Below, in pieces: positions 55,004 to 62,820 of a stretch of 64,000 nucleotides of DNA. The stretch's first letter is position 1. Every line of letters begins with the position of its first letter. This DNA comes from Hymenobacter monticola. Lineage in GTDB: Bacteria; Bacteroidota; Bacteroidia; Cytophagales; Hymenobacteraceae. The stretch spans positions 5,208,001 through 5,272,000 of the forward strand of contig NZ_CP094534.1 of NCBI RefSeq assembly GCF_022811645.1, written 5' to 3'. The notes under the pieces are model-generated. The model was not told the origin of the DNA and did no database searches. It saw only the letters and a program-made list of their open reading frames with translations. The position numbers and the translations under genes are program-made.

Positions 55004-55076
55004 AGTCGGTTGCAGAAAAAAGAAAGTTGGCCGCGGCTGCCCAGCTCAGCCGCTGGTTATCAGCACGAAGACGATG

Positions 55077-55168
55077 CAAAGCAAGCCCCGCGCCCCGCCC
55101 AAGCGCGTTCGTTTTTGCCGCAAAAGCATTTGTTTTTGTGCCCGGTCGTGTGCGTTTGTTGCAAATGC
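55077..55168 (-). promoter_or_regulatory. Dyad promoter of operon B
   Basis: Read leftward from 55168: a 17-bp dyad GCGTTTGTTGCAAATGC (55152-55168), a weaker dyad (55111-55127, ending GCAAAAGC on the plus strand), CGTTCG (55106-55111) and a -7-like box TTGCTTTG (55077-55084). Every element stands at the same offset as in the promoter at 62557-62648. The ATG of the barrel gene is 73 bases downstream. Confidence 0.72.
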
Positions 55169-55218
55169 GTGCGCGTTTGCGCGGGGTACATTTGCGGCAC
55201 TGTTTTGATTAAGCCAGT

Positions 55219-55241
55219 GGCGCGGGGCACAGTCCCGCGCC
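55219..55241. repeat. Hairpin downstream of operon A
   Basis: 8-bp perfect stem GGCGCGGG/CCCGCGCC with a 7-base loop, 40 bases after the last gene of operon A. There is no T tract, so it may be a weak terminator or an mRNA 3' stabiliser. Confidence 0.6.
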
Positions 55242-55283
55242 GGCCATTGGCGGGCTTTATATCCGCAGCTAATAGGCAGTCTC

Positions 55284-55832
55284 TTAGTGAAACTTGTGGA
55301 TGCTGAAGCTGCCATTGGTCACGGTTTGGGTGCCGCTGCCGTTGCCCAGGGGCACGGCCCCGGCCGTGAAGGAGAAGGTGCCGCTGAGTTTTTGGGCGTT
55401 TTTGTCGAATTCCGTAACCGTGACGGTGCCGTTGCTGGCGGTGGGGCCGTAGAGGGTGCTGTAGGTCGCCCCAGATTTGTTGTCGGCCCCGTTCAGGGTG
55501 ATGGAACCGATGGAATAGTCGTCGAGCACCGAGCCTTTGCGCAGGTCGTACACGCCCTTGCCTTTGGCGTTGATGCCCAGCAGCGGTATCGACAAGACGT
55601 TATTAAGGTCTTTGGAACCGGCGACGATGAAAATTTTGTCGCCCGGGTCCACGATGGCGCCCGCCGTGTAGGAGTCGGTGTAGGTGACGCCGTTGTGCGT
55701 CCAGGTCACGGTGCCGTCGCCGGTCGGCGTGGCGTCGTCATCAGTTGAATCCTTTTTGCAGGCCGACAGGCCGAGGGCCGCGCCGCAGAGCAGCAACAGG
55801 GAGTAGCGGGTGAGAAAAGGGAGCGTTTTCAT
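55284..55832 (-). CDS. Lipoprotein (DUF6252-like)
   Basis: A 182-residue lipoprotein: MKTLPFLTRYSLLLLCGAALGLSAC with lipobox LSAC, then CKKDSTDDD and a compact beta domain (TWTHNGVTYTDSYTAG...GTFSFTAGAVPLGNGSGTQTVTNGSFS). The last part matches the closing GTFSF...V.NGSF pattern that I associate with DUF6252-type lipoproteins. Last gene of operon A; 81 bp separate it from the other lipoprotein. Function unknown. Confidence 0.78.
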   Translation of the reverse strand: MKTLPFLTRYSLLLLCGAALGLSACKKDSTDDDATPTGDGTVTWTHNGVTYTDSYTAGAIVDPGDKIFIVAGSKDLNNVLSIPLLGINAKGKGVYDLRKGSVLDDYSIGSITLNGADNKSGATYSTLYGPTASNGTVTVTEFDKNAQKLSGTFSFTAGAVPLGNGSGTQTVTNGSFSIHKFH

Positions 55833-55913
55833 GGTCAATGAGGATTGGAAAGAAGGAATAATTTGGAGACGGCCCAGGCTCTGATTGGCAGTATTGCCCT
55901 GGTCAACAATGCG

Positions 55914-56429
55914 TTATTTGGGCGTGTAGTTGATTTGATACTGCACCGTGTTCACGTTCTGCCAATTCACGCTGCTGCTGCCGGCCATGATGAGTGCCAG
56001 CTCGAAGTCGGCCCCGGAAGCACTGGTGAGCACTTTCTGAATAGCGGCCTTGTCGAAGCTGCGGCCGATGGACAGCTTTTGGCCGGTGAGCTCAAACACC
56101 TTGCGGGTTTGCGCGGCGCTGCTGCCGTCTTTCAGCACCAGTTCTGAGTCGTTGTTCTGGAGCAGCCAGGTGCCGGGGCCTGTCGAGCCGTCGCTGTACG
56201 TCACCACCGATTTGCCATCGGTATTGAACTTGTACCCAATTTGGTTGGAAGAACCAATGGCTGCGGTATTGCTCTGGGCATCAACGGCCAGGGTCGTGCT
56301 GTTCCCCTTCCAGGTAACGGCCGTGAGCAAGGCCGTTTTGGAGGGCGCGGGGGCGTCTTCTTTGTCTTTTTTGCAACTGACGGCCACGGCTAGCAAGGTG
56401 GGCAGGAGCAGGTAGCGAAAAGTTTTCAT
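55914..56429 (-). CDS. Lipocalin-like lipoprotein
   Basis: A 171-residue lipoprotein. Signal MKTFRYLLLPTLLAVAVSC with lipidated Cys followed by KKDKEDAPAP. The mature domain has the lipocalin-like order TWKGNSTTL...YKFNTDGKSVVTYSDGSTGPGTWLLQNNDSELVLKDG, where the GTW..L...L pattern is characteristic of lipocalin-like domains in Bacteroidota. It probably sits on the outer membrane; the ligand is unknown. Part of operon A. Confidence 0.8.
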   Translation of the reverse strand: MKTFRYLLLPTLLAVAVSCKKDKEDAPAPSKTALLTAVTWKGNSTTLAVDAQSNTAAIGSSNQIGYKFNTDGKSVVTYSDGSTGPGTWLLQNNDSELVLKDGSSAAQTRKVFELTGQKLSIGRSFDKAAIQKVLTSASGADFELALIMAGSSSVNWQNVNTVQYQINYTPK

Positions 56430-56488
56430 GGGCAAAAGGGAAATGTGAAAAGGATGGGTTGAGATGAAATCAGGCAGCGAAAGCCGGC

Positions 56489-59476
56489 CTAGCGGGCGGC
56501 CTGGGCCACGGGGGCCGGGGCGGCCGGGCGGGTGGCCTGCTCCAAGGCGGCCAGGCGGCTTTCGAGGGTGGTTTGGCCGGTTTGCAGGGCTTGCAGCTGC
56601 TGGCGGAGGGCGGCGTTTTCGGCCTTCAGGGCGTCGTTTTGCTTGGCCAGCTCCTGCACGCCCACCAGGGCCACGCCGGCCGGGTCGATGGAGCTGATGC
56701 TGGTGTTGTTGACGCCGAGGTGGAAGAGGCGGTAGAAGTCCTGGGCCATGGGGCCGAGGTGGGTTTCGCCCTTCGTGCCTTTGTAGGCCCAGCGCGAGAG
56801 GGGCAGCTGGCGGATGAGGCCCAGCACCTGGGTGCCCTCCACGGGCTGGATGTTTTCCTTGAGGTTGACGTCGGAGGCGTTGGTCCAGGCGCCGCCGGTG
56901 CTCAGGTAGGCGCCGTTGCCGTTGCTTCCGCTGCTGCCCACTTGCAAGGCCACGTTGGCGCCGCTGACGCCGGTGCGGCCAAACACCCAGCGGTTGACGA
57001 AAGTGTTGCCGAAGGCCATTGTGTTATAGTCGCCCACTACAGCCCCCGAGCCGATGGCCGCGGCGTTGCTGATGCCGACGGCGCTCACATCGGTGCCGTA
57101 GCCGAGCAGCGTCACGTCATTGCCGGTTCGGAGTGTGTTGCCCGCCAGGTAGCCCAGGAAGGTGTTGTCCTGGCCCGTGGTGGCATTGGGGGCCACTTGC
57201 CAACCCAGGTAGCAGTTGCCGTCGCCGGTGGTGTTGCTGCGGGCGGCCCCCCAGCCAGCAAAAAGGTTGGCCGCGCCCCGGTTGTTCTGGCCGGCCTGGT
57301 AGCCCACAGCCACTAGGGCGTTGGCGGTGTTGGCCTGGCCGGCCTGGTAGCCCAATAGGGTCACGCTGCCGGCGGCCGTGCTGGGCGACCCGCTACCGCT
57401 GATGCCGGCCCCGGCCTGGTAGCCCAGCGCCACGTTGTTGCTGCCGGTGGCGCCCTCGCCGGCCTGGCGGCCCACGTACACGCTGGCCGTTCCATTCACG
57501 TTATACAGCGCGGCCTCGCTGCCCACGAAGGTGTTGTCGTCGGCCTTGTTGCTGTAGCCGGCGTTGAAGCCCACCACGGTGTTGTCTTCGTTGGTGATGG
57601 CGTCGCGGTTGGCGGTGCTGCCCACGGCCACGTTGCGCCGGCCGGTGGTGTTGTAGAGGCCGGCCCCGTCGCCCACGTACACATTGCCGCCGCCGGTGGT
57701 AGTGGTGAGGCCGGCCTGCGCCCCCACAAAGGTGTTGTAGCCGGCCGTGGTGCTGGCAGCCCCGGCGTTGTAGCCCAGCAGTGTCACGTTGTTGGCGTTC
57801 CGGAAATTCTGGCCGGTGTGGTAGCCCACGGCCGTGTTGCTGCTGCCGCTGCCGGTGCCGTCGCTCTGGCCGGCCGCGATGCCCACGTAGGTGTTGTAGG
57901 CACCGGTGTTTTTCTGGCCGGCCTGGTAGCCCACGGCCACCAGGCCGTCGCCGGTGTTGGCCTGGCCGGCCTGGGTGCCCACCAGCGTCACGTTGTCGGT
58001 GCTCACCGTCACGGTGTAGTTGGGGCTGCCCTGGCCAGCCTGGAAGCCCAGGCTCACGTTGCCGTCGCCGCGGAGCTGCTTGCCGGCCTCGGCGCCCACG
58101 CTCAGGTTGCCGTCGCCGGTGTCGTTTTTCTGACCGGTGAGGTAGCCCAACTGCACGTTGTTGTCGCCGGTCGTGTTGGCCGCGCCCGCGTTGCAGCCGG
58201 CCAGGTAGTTGCGGCTGCCGCTGGTGTTAGCGGTGCCCGCTTGGTAGCCCTCAAACTGGTTGTAGATGCCGTTGGTTGACAATTTTCCGGCCTCATAGCC
58301 CACGAAGTGGTTGCCGCCGGCTATGGTCACGTTGGAACCCGCGTTAAACCCAATGAACAAGTTGGCGCCGCCCGTCGTGTTCCTCAACCCTGCATACGGC
58401 CCGATGAACAGGTTGGAAGGCCCCGTGGTGTTGGCGTAGCCCGCGTTGTAGCCCATAAACTGGCTGAAATTGGTGTTGTTGCTGTAGCCGGCTTGGTGGC
58501 CCAGCAGCAAGTTGAAGCTGCCCGTGGTGTTGCCGTAGCCGGCTTGGTAGCCTTCCATCTGGTTAGAGGCGCCGGTGGTGTTGGCGGTGCCGGCTTGGTA
58601 GCCTACCAAATGGTTGCCCCCCGCCGTGGTATTGGCAGTGCCGGCCTGGTAGCCGCTGAATAAGTTGTTGATGCCCGTGGTGTTGCTCTCGCCGCTTTGG
58701 TAGCCATCGAACTGGTTGCGGGTGCCCGTGGTATTGCCAAAACCGGCCTGGTTGCCCACAAACTGGTTCTGGTTGCCCGTGGTGTTGTGAAACCCGCTGA
58801 GGTAGCCGTCGAAGTGGTTTTCGGTGCCCGTGGTGTTGAGGTTCCCGCTGGCAGTACCCATGAATTGGTTCTGTGCGCCCGTGGTGTTGTTGTAGCCCGC
58901 CTGGAAGCCGCTGAAATAGTTGTAGCTGCCGCTGGTGTTGTTCAGTCCGCTCTGCCTGCCCAGAAAAAGGTTGTTGGTACCGGTGTTGGCGTTGCCGGCC
59001 AGGTAGCCCAGAAAAAGGTTGTTGTTGGTGTTCTGGCCCAGGTTTAAGCCCCCATCAGCCCGCACGCCCACGCCCACGGTAGTCCCTATGCTGGCCCCCG
59101 TGCCCACCAAGCCATTGCCCTGCAAGTTCAGGGCTTGCGAGGCGATGTGGTTGCCCAAGTTGTCGCCAGCAGCCGTCGGGCTCAGGAACACCCAGGCGGC
59201 AGGGGCGCCGGCGTAGTACCAGAAGCCGGTTTGGGCGCCGCCGCTGGTGGTGCCGTCGGTCTGGTATACCATCAAGCCCTGTGGCGGCGATGTAATGGCA
59301 GTCCGCTGAGCCGCCGTGAGGCGCGGAATGAGCACGCCTGTGCCATTGCTCGGGCTTTGGATATCGAGGGCTGCCTTGGCATCGGGCGTAGCCGTACCGA
59401 TGCCAATTTGGGCCGTGGCCCGGTGCGCGACGGCACTCAGGAAAAGAAAAACGACGGTGCGAAAAGCCTTTTTCAT
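56489..59476 (-). CDS. Tail-fibre-like surface protein with S74 autoprocessing domain
   Basis: A 995-residue exported protein (signal MKKAFRTVVFLFLSAVAHRATA). The N-terminal module matches the one at 41279-43525. Residues about 150-850 are some 45 repeats of roughly 15 residues, pattern GYQAGxxNTTGxxNxFxG, like the YadA head beta-roll. The C-terminal peptidase S74 domain begins ASDVNLKENI, with the Ser868/Lys873 dyad needed for self-cleavage, followed by LGPMAQDFYRLF and a coiled coil (KQNDALKAENAALRQQLQAL). S74 domains help trimerise phage tail fibres and then cut themselves off. This suggests a trimeric surface fibre. Confidence 0.88.
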   Translation of the reverse strand: MKKAFRTVVFLFLSAVAHRATAQIGIGTATPDAKAALDIQSPSNGTGVLIPRLTAAQRTAITSPPQGLMVYQTDGTTSGGAQTGFWYYAGAPAAWVFLSPTAAGDNLGNHIASQALNLQGNGLVGTGASIGTTVGVGVRADGGLNLGQNTNNNLFLGYLAGNANTGTNNLFLGRQSGLNNTSGSYNYFSGFQAGYNNTTGAQNQFMGTASGNLNTTGTENHFDGYLSGFHNTTGNQNQFVGNQAGFGNTTGTRNQFDGYQSGESNTTGINNLFSGYQAGTANTTAGGNHLVGYQAGTANTTGASNQMEGYQAGYGNTTGSFNLLLGHQAGYSNNTNFSQFMGYNAGYANTTGPSNLFIGPYAGLRNTTGGANLFIGFNAGSNVTIAGGNHFVGYEAGKLSTNGIYNQFEGYQAGTANTSGSRNYLAGCNAGAANTTGDNNVQLGYLTGQKNDTGDGNLSVGAEAGKQLRGDGNVSLGFQAGQGSPNYTVTVSTDNVTLVGTQAGQANTGDGLVAVGYQAGQKNTGAYNTYVGIAAGQSDGTGSGSSNTAVGYHTGQNFRNANNVTLLGYNAGAASTTAGYNTFVGAQAGLTTTTGGGNVYVGDGAGLYNTTGRRNVAVGSTANRDAITNEDNTVVGFNAGYSNKADDNTFVGSEAALYNVNGTASVYVGRQAGEGATGSNNVALGYQAGAGISGSGSPSTAAGSVTLLGYQAGQANTANALVAVGYQAGQNNRGAANLFAGWGAARSNTTGDGNCYLGWQVAPNATTGQDNTFLGYLAGNTLRTGNDVTLLGYGTDVSAVGISNAAAIGSGAVVGDYNTMAFGNTFVNRWVFGRTGVSGANVALQVGSSGSNGNGAYLSTGGAWTNASDVNLKENIQPVEGTQVLGLIRQLPLSRWAYKGTKGETHLGPMAQDFYRLFHLGVNNTSISSIDPAGVALVGVQELAKQNDALKAENAALRQQLQALQTGQTTLESRLAALEQATRPAAPAPVAQAAR

Positions 59477-59518
59477 GACGAAATGCAACAGGATGAGTGC
59501 CAAGGGCCGCAGGCCGGC

Positions 59519-60307
59519 CTAGAATTTGGCAGCGAGGCCCACTTTGAGGTAAGTCTGGTCGTAGCCCAGTTCGGCAAAGGTCCCGATGCTTTCGGTGAAG
59601 AAGTAGCGTCCGCCCACGAAGAGGCCCAGGGCAAACTCGTTGCCGCTGGCCGAGCCAAGCGAGCCGTAGATGCTGCTGCCCGAAAACGAAACCCCGGCGT
59701 GCCGCACGCCCATGCCCAGGCCGCCATAGGCATCAAACTTCTCATTCACCGGGTAGTGAAACGTGCCGCGCGCCATCACCACGATGTCGGTATACTTCCA
59801 CTTATCGCCCCCGCCGAGGTCGTAGCTCGCGCCCTGGTAGCCCACAATGCCGCCCACGCCCAGCACGCCCGGCCCCAGCGGCATAATGCCCCGCTCATAC
59901 GACAGGCTCAGTGCCGGCGTCACCGACGAGCTGCCGCCAAAAAAGCCGCCGCCGTAGCTGTAGCGGCTGCCCACGCCCACACCCAGGTTCACCGCGCTGG
60001 TGCCCACGCCAAAGGCCCCGGTCCCGGCAGTGGCCGCAGCTGGAGCGGGTGCGGGCGTCGGAGCAGGCGCGGGGGCCGGGGCGGGCTGGGTGGCCACGCG
60101 TGGAGCAGGTGCCGGTTTGGGTGCGGGCTTGGCGGCAGGTTTGGCCGCTGGCTTGGCGGCGGTTTTGGGCGCCGGCTTGGCCGCGGGCTTGGCGGCGGGC
60201 CAGTCCGTGGTTTTGGAGGTGGGCTTGGCGGCCTGGGCCAGCGCATCGGCAAATGGCAACGCCGAAAGGCAGCCGGCGGCAAACAGGAAGCGGAAAGAAG
60301 TAGTCAT
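59519..60307 (-). CDS. Outer-membrane beta-barrel with Lys/Pro/Ala linker
   Basis: A 262-residue protein. After a signal peptide (to about residue 25, ADALAQA) comes a stretch of about 65 residues made only of K, P, A and a few others, in repeats AKPAAKPAPK. Then comes a barrel of about 170 residues (VNLGVGVGSRYSYGGGFF...FAELGYDQTYLKVGLAAKF), ending in an aromatic residue. The linker could cross the peptidoglycan or bind it. It lies between the S74 fibre gene (42 bp) and the GNAT gene in operon A. Confidence 0.82.
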   Translation of the reverse strand: MTTSFRFLFAAGCLSALPFADALAQAAKPTSKTTDWPAAKPAAKPAPKTAAKPAAKPAAKPAPKPAPAPRVATQPAPAPAPAPTPAPAPAAATAGTGAFGVGTSAVNLGVGVGSRYSYGGGFFGGSSSVTPALSLSYERGIMPLGPGVLGVGGIVGYQGASYDLGGGDKWKYTDIVVMARGTFHYPVNEKFDAYGGLGMGVRHAGVSFSGSSIYGSLGSASGNEFALGLFVGGRYFFTESIGTFAELGYDQTYLKVGLAAKF

Positions 60308-60354
60308 TTTTTAACAGAAAAGTGAGAGATGAATCATGTGAAATGCGCCCCGCA

Positions 60355-60993
60355 CTAGTGGGGCGGCGCGGCCCGCGTCAGGCCCCAGGTGGTGAGCCAG
60401 GGCGCGCCGGGCCCCGCCGGGCACTGCCCCGTGAGCTGGAAGCCCAGCCGCTGGTAAAAGGGCAGCTGCTCGGGCACCTGGGTTTCGGCGTAGCAGGCGG
60501 TGGGCGCGCTGGCTTGGGTCAGAATCAGGGTGGCTTGCAGCAGCCGGCGCCCCAGGCCCCGCCCGCGGTGGCTGGGCCGAACGGCCAGGGCCAGCAGGTA
60601 GTGGTAGCCGGGGCGAGCCATGCTTTGGTGCCGCAGCCAGGCCGTGGCGGCCAGGTACTGCCGCACCCGCCCCCAGCTGCGCCAGTCCAGGCGCCAGAGC
60701 GCGGCGGGCAGCAGCCCCACCCGCAGCAGCTGCCACCAGCTGGCCGCCAATTGGCCCGGGCCCAGCCATACCGCCAGGGCCGTGCGCTCGGCGTTGGCAT
60801 ACACGCGGCCATAGCGCAGCCCAAAGCGCAGCAGCCGGCTCAGCAGCCAGGCTTTTTGCGCCGCCGCGGCAGGCCCGCTGCAGCAGTGGCGCAGCACGGG
60901 GTGGTCGGCGCAGGCATCGGCCAGCAAGGCTGTGGCCCAGCCGAGGTCGGCAACCCCCAGGCGATAAGCCGGCGGAGTAAGGGTGGGAACCAT
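60355..60993 (-). CDS. GNAT family N-acetyltransferase
   Basis: A 212-residue acetyltransferase with the acetyl-CoA motif LALAVRPSHRGRGLGRRLLQ (pattern V.....GRG.G..LL), then the beta strand AETQVPEQLPFYQRLGFQLTG typical of motif B. It has no signal peptide, so it is the only clearly cytoplasmic enzyme in operon A, where it sits between a secreted T9SS protein and a barrel. Its acceptor is unknown; modification of a cofactor or of a fibre subunit before export is possible but unproven. Confidence 0.88.
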   Translation of the reverse strand: MVPTLTPPAYRLGVADLGWATALLADACADHPVLRHCCSGPAAAAQKAWLLSRLLRFGLRYGRVYANAERTALAVWLGPGQLAASWWQLLRVGLLPAALWRLDWRSWGRVRQYLAATAWLRHQSMARPGYHYLLALAVRPSHRGRGLGRRLLQATLILTQASAPTACYAETQVPEQLPFYQRLGFQLTGQCPAGPGAPWLTTWGLTRAAPPH

Positions 60994-61058
60994 AAGCGTG
61001 GTTGAAATGAAACGGCTAATAGGCGTTGAAAATCAGGCACAAGCCAAAGCCCGGCCGG

Positions 61059-62516
61059 CTACTCGCGCACCAGCTTCAGCACCTGGCTGGTGCCGGCGGT
61101 GGTGACGCGCAGCAGGTACACGCCGCTGCTCAGCGCCCTCGTTTCAGCCCCGAGTACTTCCTCGCTCACGCGGTCGGTGGTTCGGAATTCGGCCAGCCGG
61201 CGGCCGGCGGCATCGGTGAGCGTGGCCGTGAGGGGTCCGGCAAAAGGCTGCTCAATGCGAATGTGCGGCCCCGACCCCGCCGACGGGTTGGGCCAGGCGC
61301 TGACGAGCAGGGCCGTAGTGCTTTCCACCGCCACCGCGCGCACCGACGAAAACAAGGCTGTGCCATCCGCATCCACCTGCCGCAGGCGGTAGTAGAGCGT
61401 GGGCACGCCGTACTGCGCCACTTTGGCATCTACGAGCTGATAGTCATGCACCTGCGTGCTGCTACCCTGCCCGGCCACCCGCCCGACGCGCTCAAACAGC
61501 AGGCCGTCGAGGCTGCGCTCCACGTCGAAGTAGGCGTTGTTTTTCTCCGACGCCGTGCGCCAGTCCAGGCGGGCATCGGGCCCCTGCCGGCGGGCGGTGA
61601 ATTCTACCAACTCCACCGGCAGCGGCGTGTTGAGGTCGGATATGGTGAAGCGGCCGACTACGTCTTCGGTGTTGGCCGCCGCCGGGCTATACTGCCGCGG
61701 GCTGGTGGCCGACACGTCGGTAGTGGGGCCGGCCGCCCGCTGCCAGATGGCATAGGGCGCGTCGCTCCGCCAGGGCGTGGCCTGCGCCATGTTGCGGCCG
61801 TTGTCGAGCGCGCCCAGCCAGCTGAAGTGCATCTTGCGCTTGGGGTTGCCGTTGGCCGAAGACGCCACCTCCCAATACACGGCCACCGAGGCATTGCCAT
61901 TCACGGTGGTAACGCCCGCCGGACCGGTCACGCGCGTCAGCGTGATGTTGCCCACGTTGCCGCCACCCGCCGGCATGCTCAGGCCCAGAAAAGGCCCGAA
62001 GGCGCCGCCGCCCACGCTGCGCGCGGCCATGGTCACGGGCCCCACCAGGCGGGCGCTGTTGGTTTCCAAAGGGTCGGGGGCGGTGGGCAGCAGCACCAGT
62101 GGGGTGGCCGTGGCAATGGTCACGAGGCCGTTGGTGAGGGTGAGGATGCCGGCCAGCGTGGCGTTCAGGTTCAAGGTCACGCCGGCAGGGTTGCTCACCG
62201 TCAGGTTCTGCAGGGGCAAAGGACTGGAGCCGCTTAAGGTTTGCTGGGCTGTGCCGTTGGCGCGGAGCAGGGCCGCGGCGGCCGTGGGCGTGGTCACGGT
62301 GCCGTTGTTGGTCAGGTTGCCGCCCACTTCCAGCTGGCCCTCGTTGGTGAGGGTGGTGCCGGCACCCACGTTCAGGTAGCCGGGCGAAGTCACCGTGCCA
62401 CCGGGTCCTATATATAAGGTTGATGAGCCCGTGAGCGACACCTGAGCATGCACAGCTACTAGCGGCAAGCCGGCCAGCAGGCTCACGGGCAACAGCAAAA
62501 AGTAGATATTTTTCAT
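61059..62516 (-). CDS. Secreted T9SS type A sorting domain protein
   Basis: A 485-residue protein: signal peptide (MKNIYFLLLPVSLLAGLPLVAVHA), then a beta-helix-like region of repeats such as TVTSPGYLNVGAGTTLTNEGQLEVGGNLTNNG. A domain with LPVELVEFTARRQGPDARLDWRTASEKNNAYFDVERSLDG (a phrase common in Bacteroidota secreted proteins) follows. A T9SS type A sorting domain ends it: AWPNPSAGSGPHIRI, LTDAAGRRL and SSGVYLLRV. First gene of operon A, under the dyad promoter at 62557-62648. Confidence 0.9.
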   Translation of the reverse strand: MKNIYFLLLPVSLLAGLPLVAVHAQVSLTGSSTLYIGPGGTVTSPGYLNVGAGTTLTNEGQLEVGGNLTNNGTVTTPTAAAALLRANGTAQQTLSGSSPLPLQNLTVSNPAGVTLNLNATLAGILTLTNGLVTIATATPLVLLPTAPDPLETNSARLVGPVTMAARSVGGGAFGPFLGLSMPAGGGNVGNITLTRVTGPAGVTTVNGNASVAVYWEVASSANGNPKRKMHFSWLGALDNGRNMAQATPWRSDAPYAIWQRAAGPTTDVSATSPRQYSPAAANTEDVVGRFTISDLNTPLPVELVEFTARRQGPDARLDWRTASEKNNAYFDVERSLDGLLFERVGRVAGQGSSTQVHDYQLVDAKVAQYGVPTLYYRLRQVDADGTALFSSVRAVAVESTTALLVSAWPNPSAGSGPHIRIEQPFAGPLTATLTDAAGRRLAEFRTTDRVSEEVLGAETRALSSGVYLLRVTTAGTSQVLKLVRE

Positions 62517-62556
62517 GGCACGGACCGGGGTTGGAGGAGTGGCTGATTGACAGTGT

Positions 62557-62648
62557 CAAAGCAAGTCCATCACCTTCCCGAACCCCGTTCGGCTGCGTTG
62601 CAAATGCGTTGGTGGCCGTTGCACCGCTTTGGCATTTGTTGCAAATGC
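62557..62648 (-). promoter_or_regulatory. Dyad promoter of operon A
   Basis: A perfect 17-bp dyad GCATTTGTTGCAAATGC (62632-62648), a half-conserved dyad (62591-62607, ending GCAAATGC on the plus strand), CGTTCG (62586-62591) and a -7-like TTGCTTTG (62557-62564). Spacings equal those at 55077-55168 base for base. The ATG at 62516 lies 41 bases downstream. Confidence 0.74.
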
Positions 62649-62692
62649 ATTCGCAATCGTGCCAAGGCCTTAAAATCCTCCCAGAAAATCCA

Positions 62693-62727
62693 CAAAAAAC
62701 CCGGTGAGCGAGGTGCCGCACCGGGTT
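62693..62727 (-). terminator. Terminator of the hybrid kinase gene
   Basis: Stem AACCCGGTG/CACCGGGTT followed on the minus strand by TTTTTTG, about 95 bases after the stop at 62821. Confidence 0.85.
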
Positions 62728-62820
62728 GCTGTTGGGGGATATTTGGGTGAGTTTCGTCGTCGCGTCAAGCGCACGCAAAGCCTGTCGTGTCCTTCGTGAA
62801 GGCATGGGGCCTTTCCGGTC

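Noticed and set aside
55187..55194. A TACATTTG -7 match on the plus strand between operons A and B
   Set aside because: No plus-strand gene follows, and the site overlaps the region of the leftward dyad promoter. It is likely chance.
56489..59476. Tail-fibre-like S74 protein as part of a prophage
   Set aside because: No capsid, terminase, portal, integrase or lysis gene is near. The protein has a signal peptide and sits among outer-membrane and lipoprotein genes.
41279..60307. Repetitive tracts in the surface genes as CRISPR or VNTR arrays
   Set aside because: The repeats keep the reading frame, vary by synonymous and conservative changes and have no spacer structure; they reflect protein repeats.
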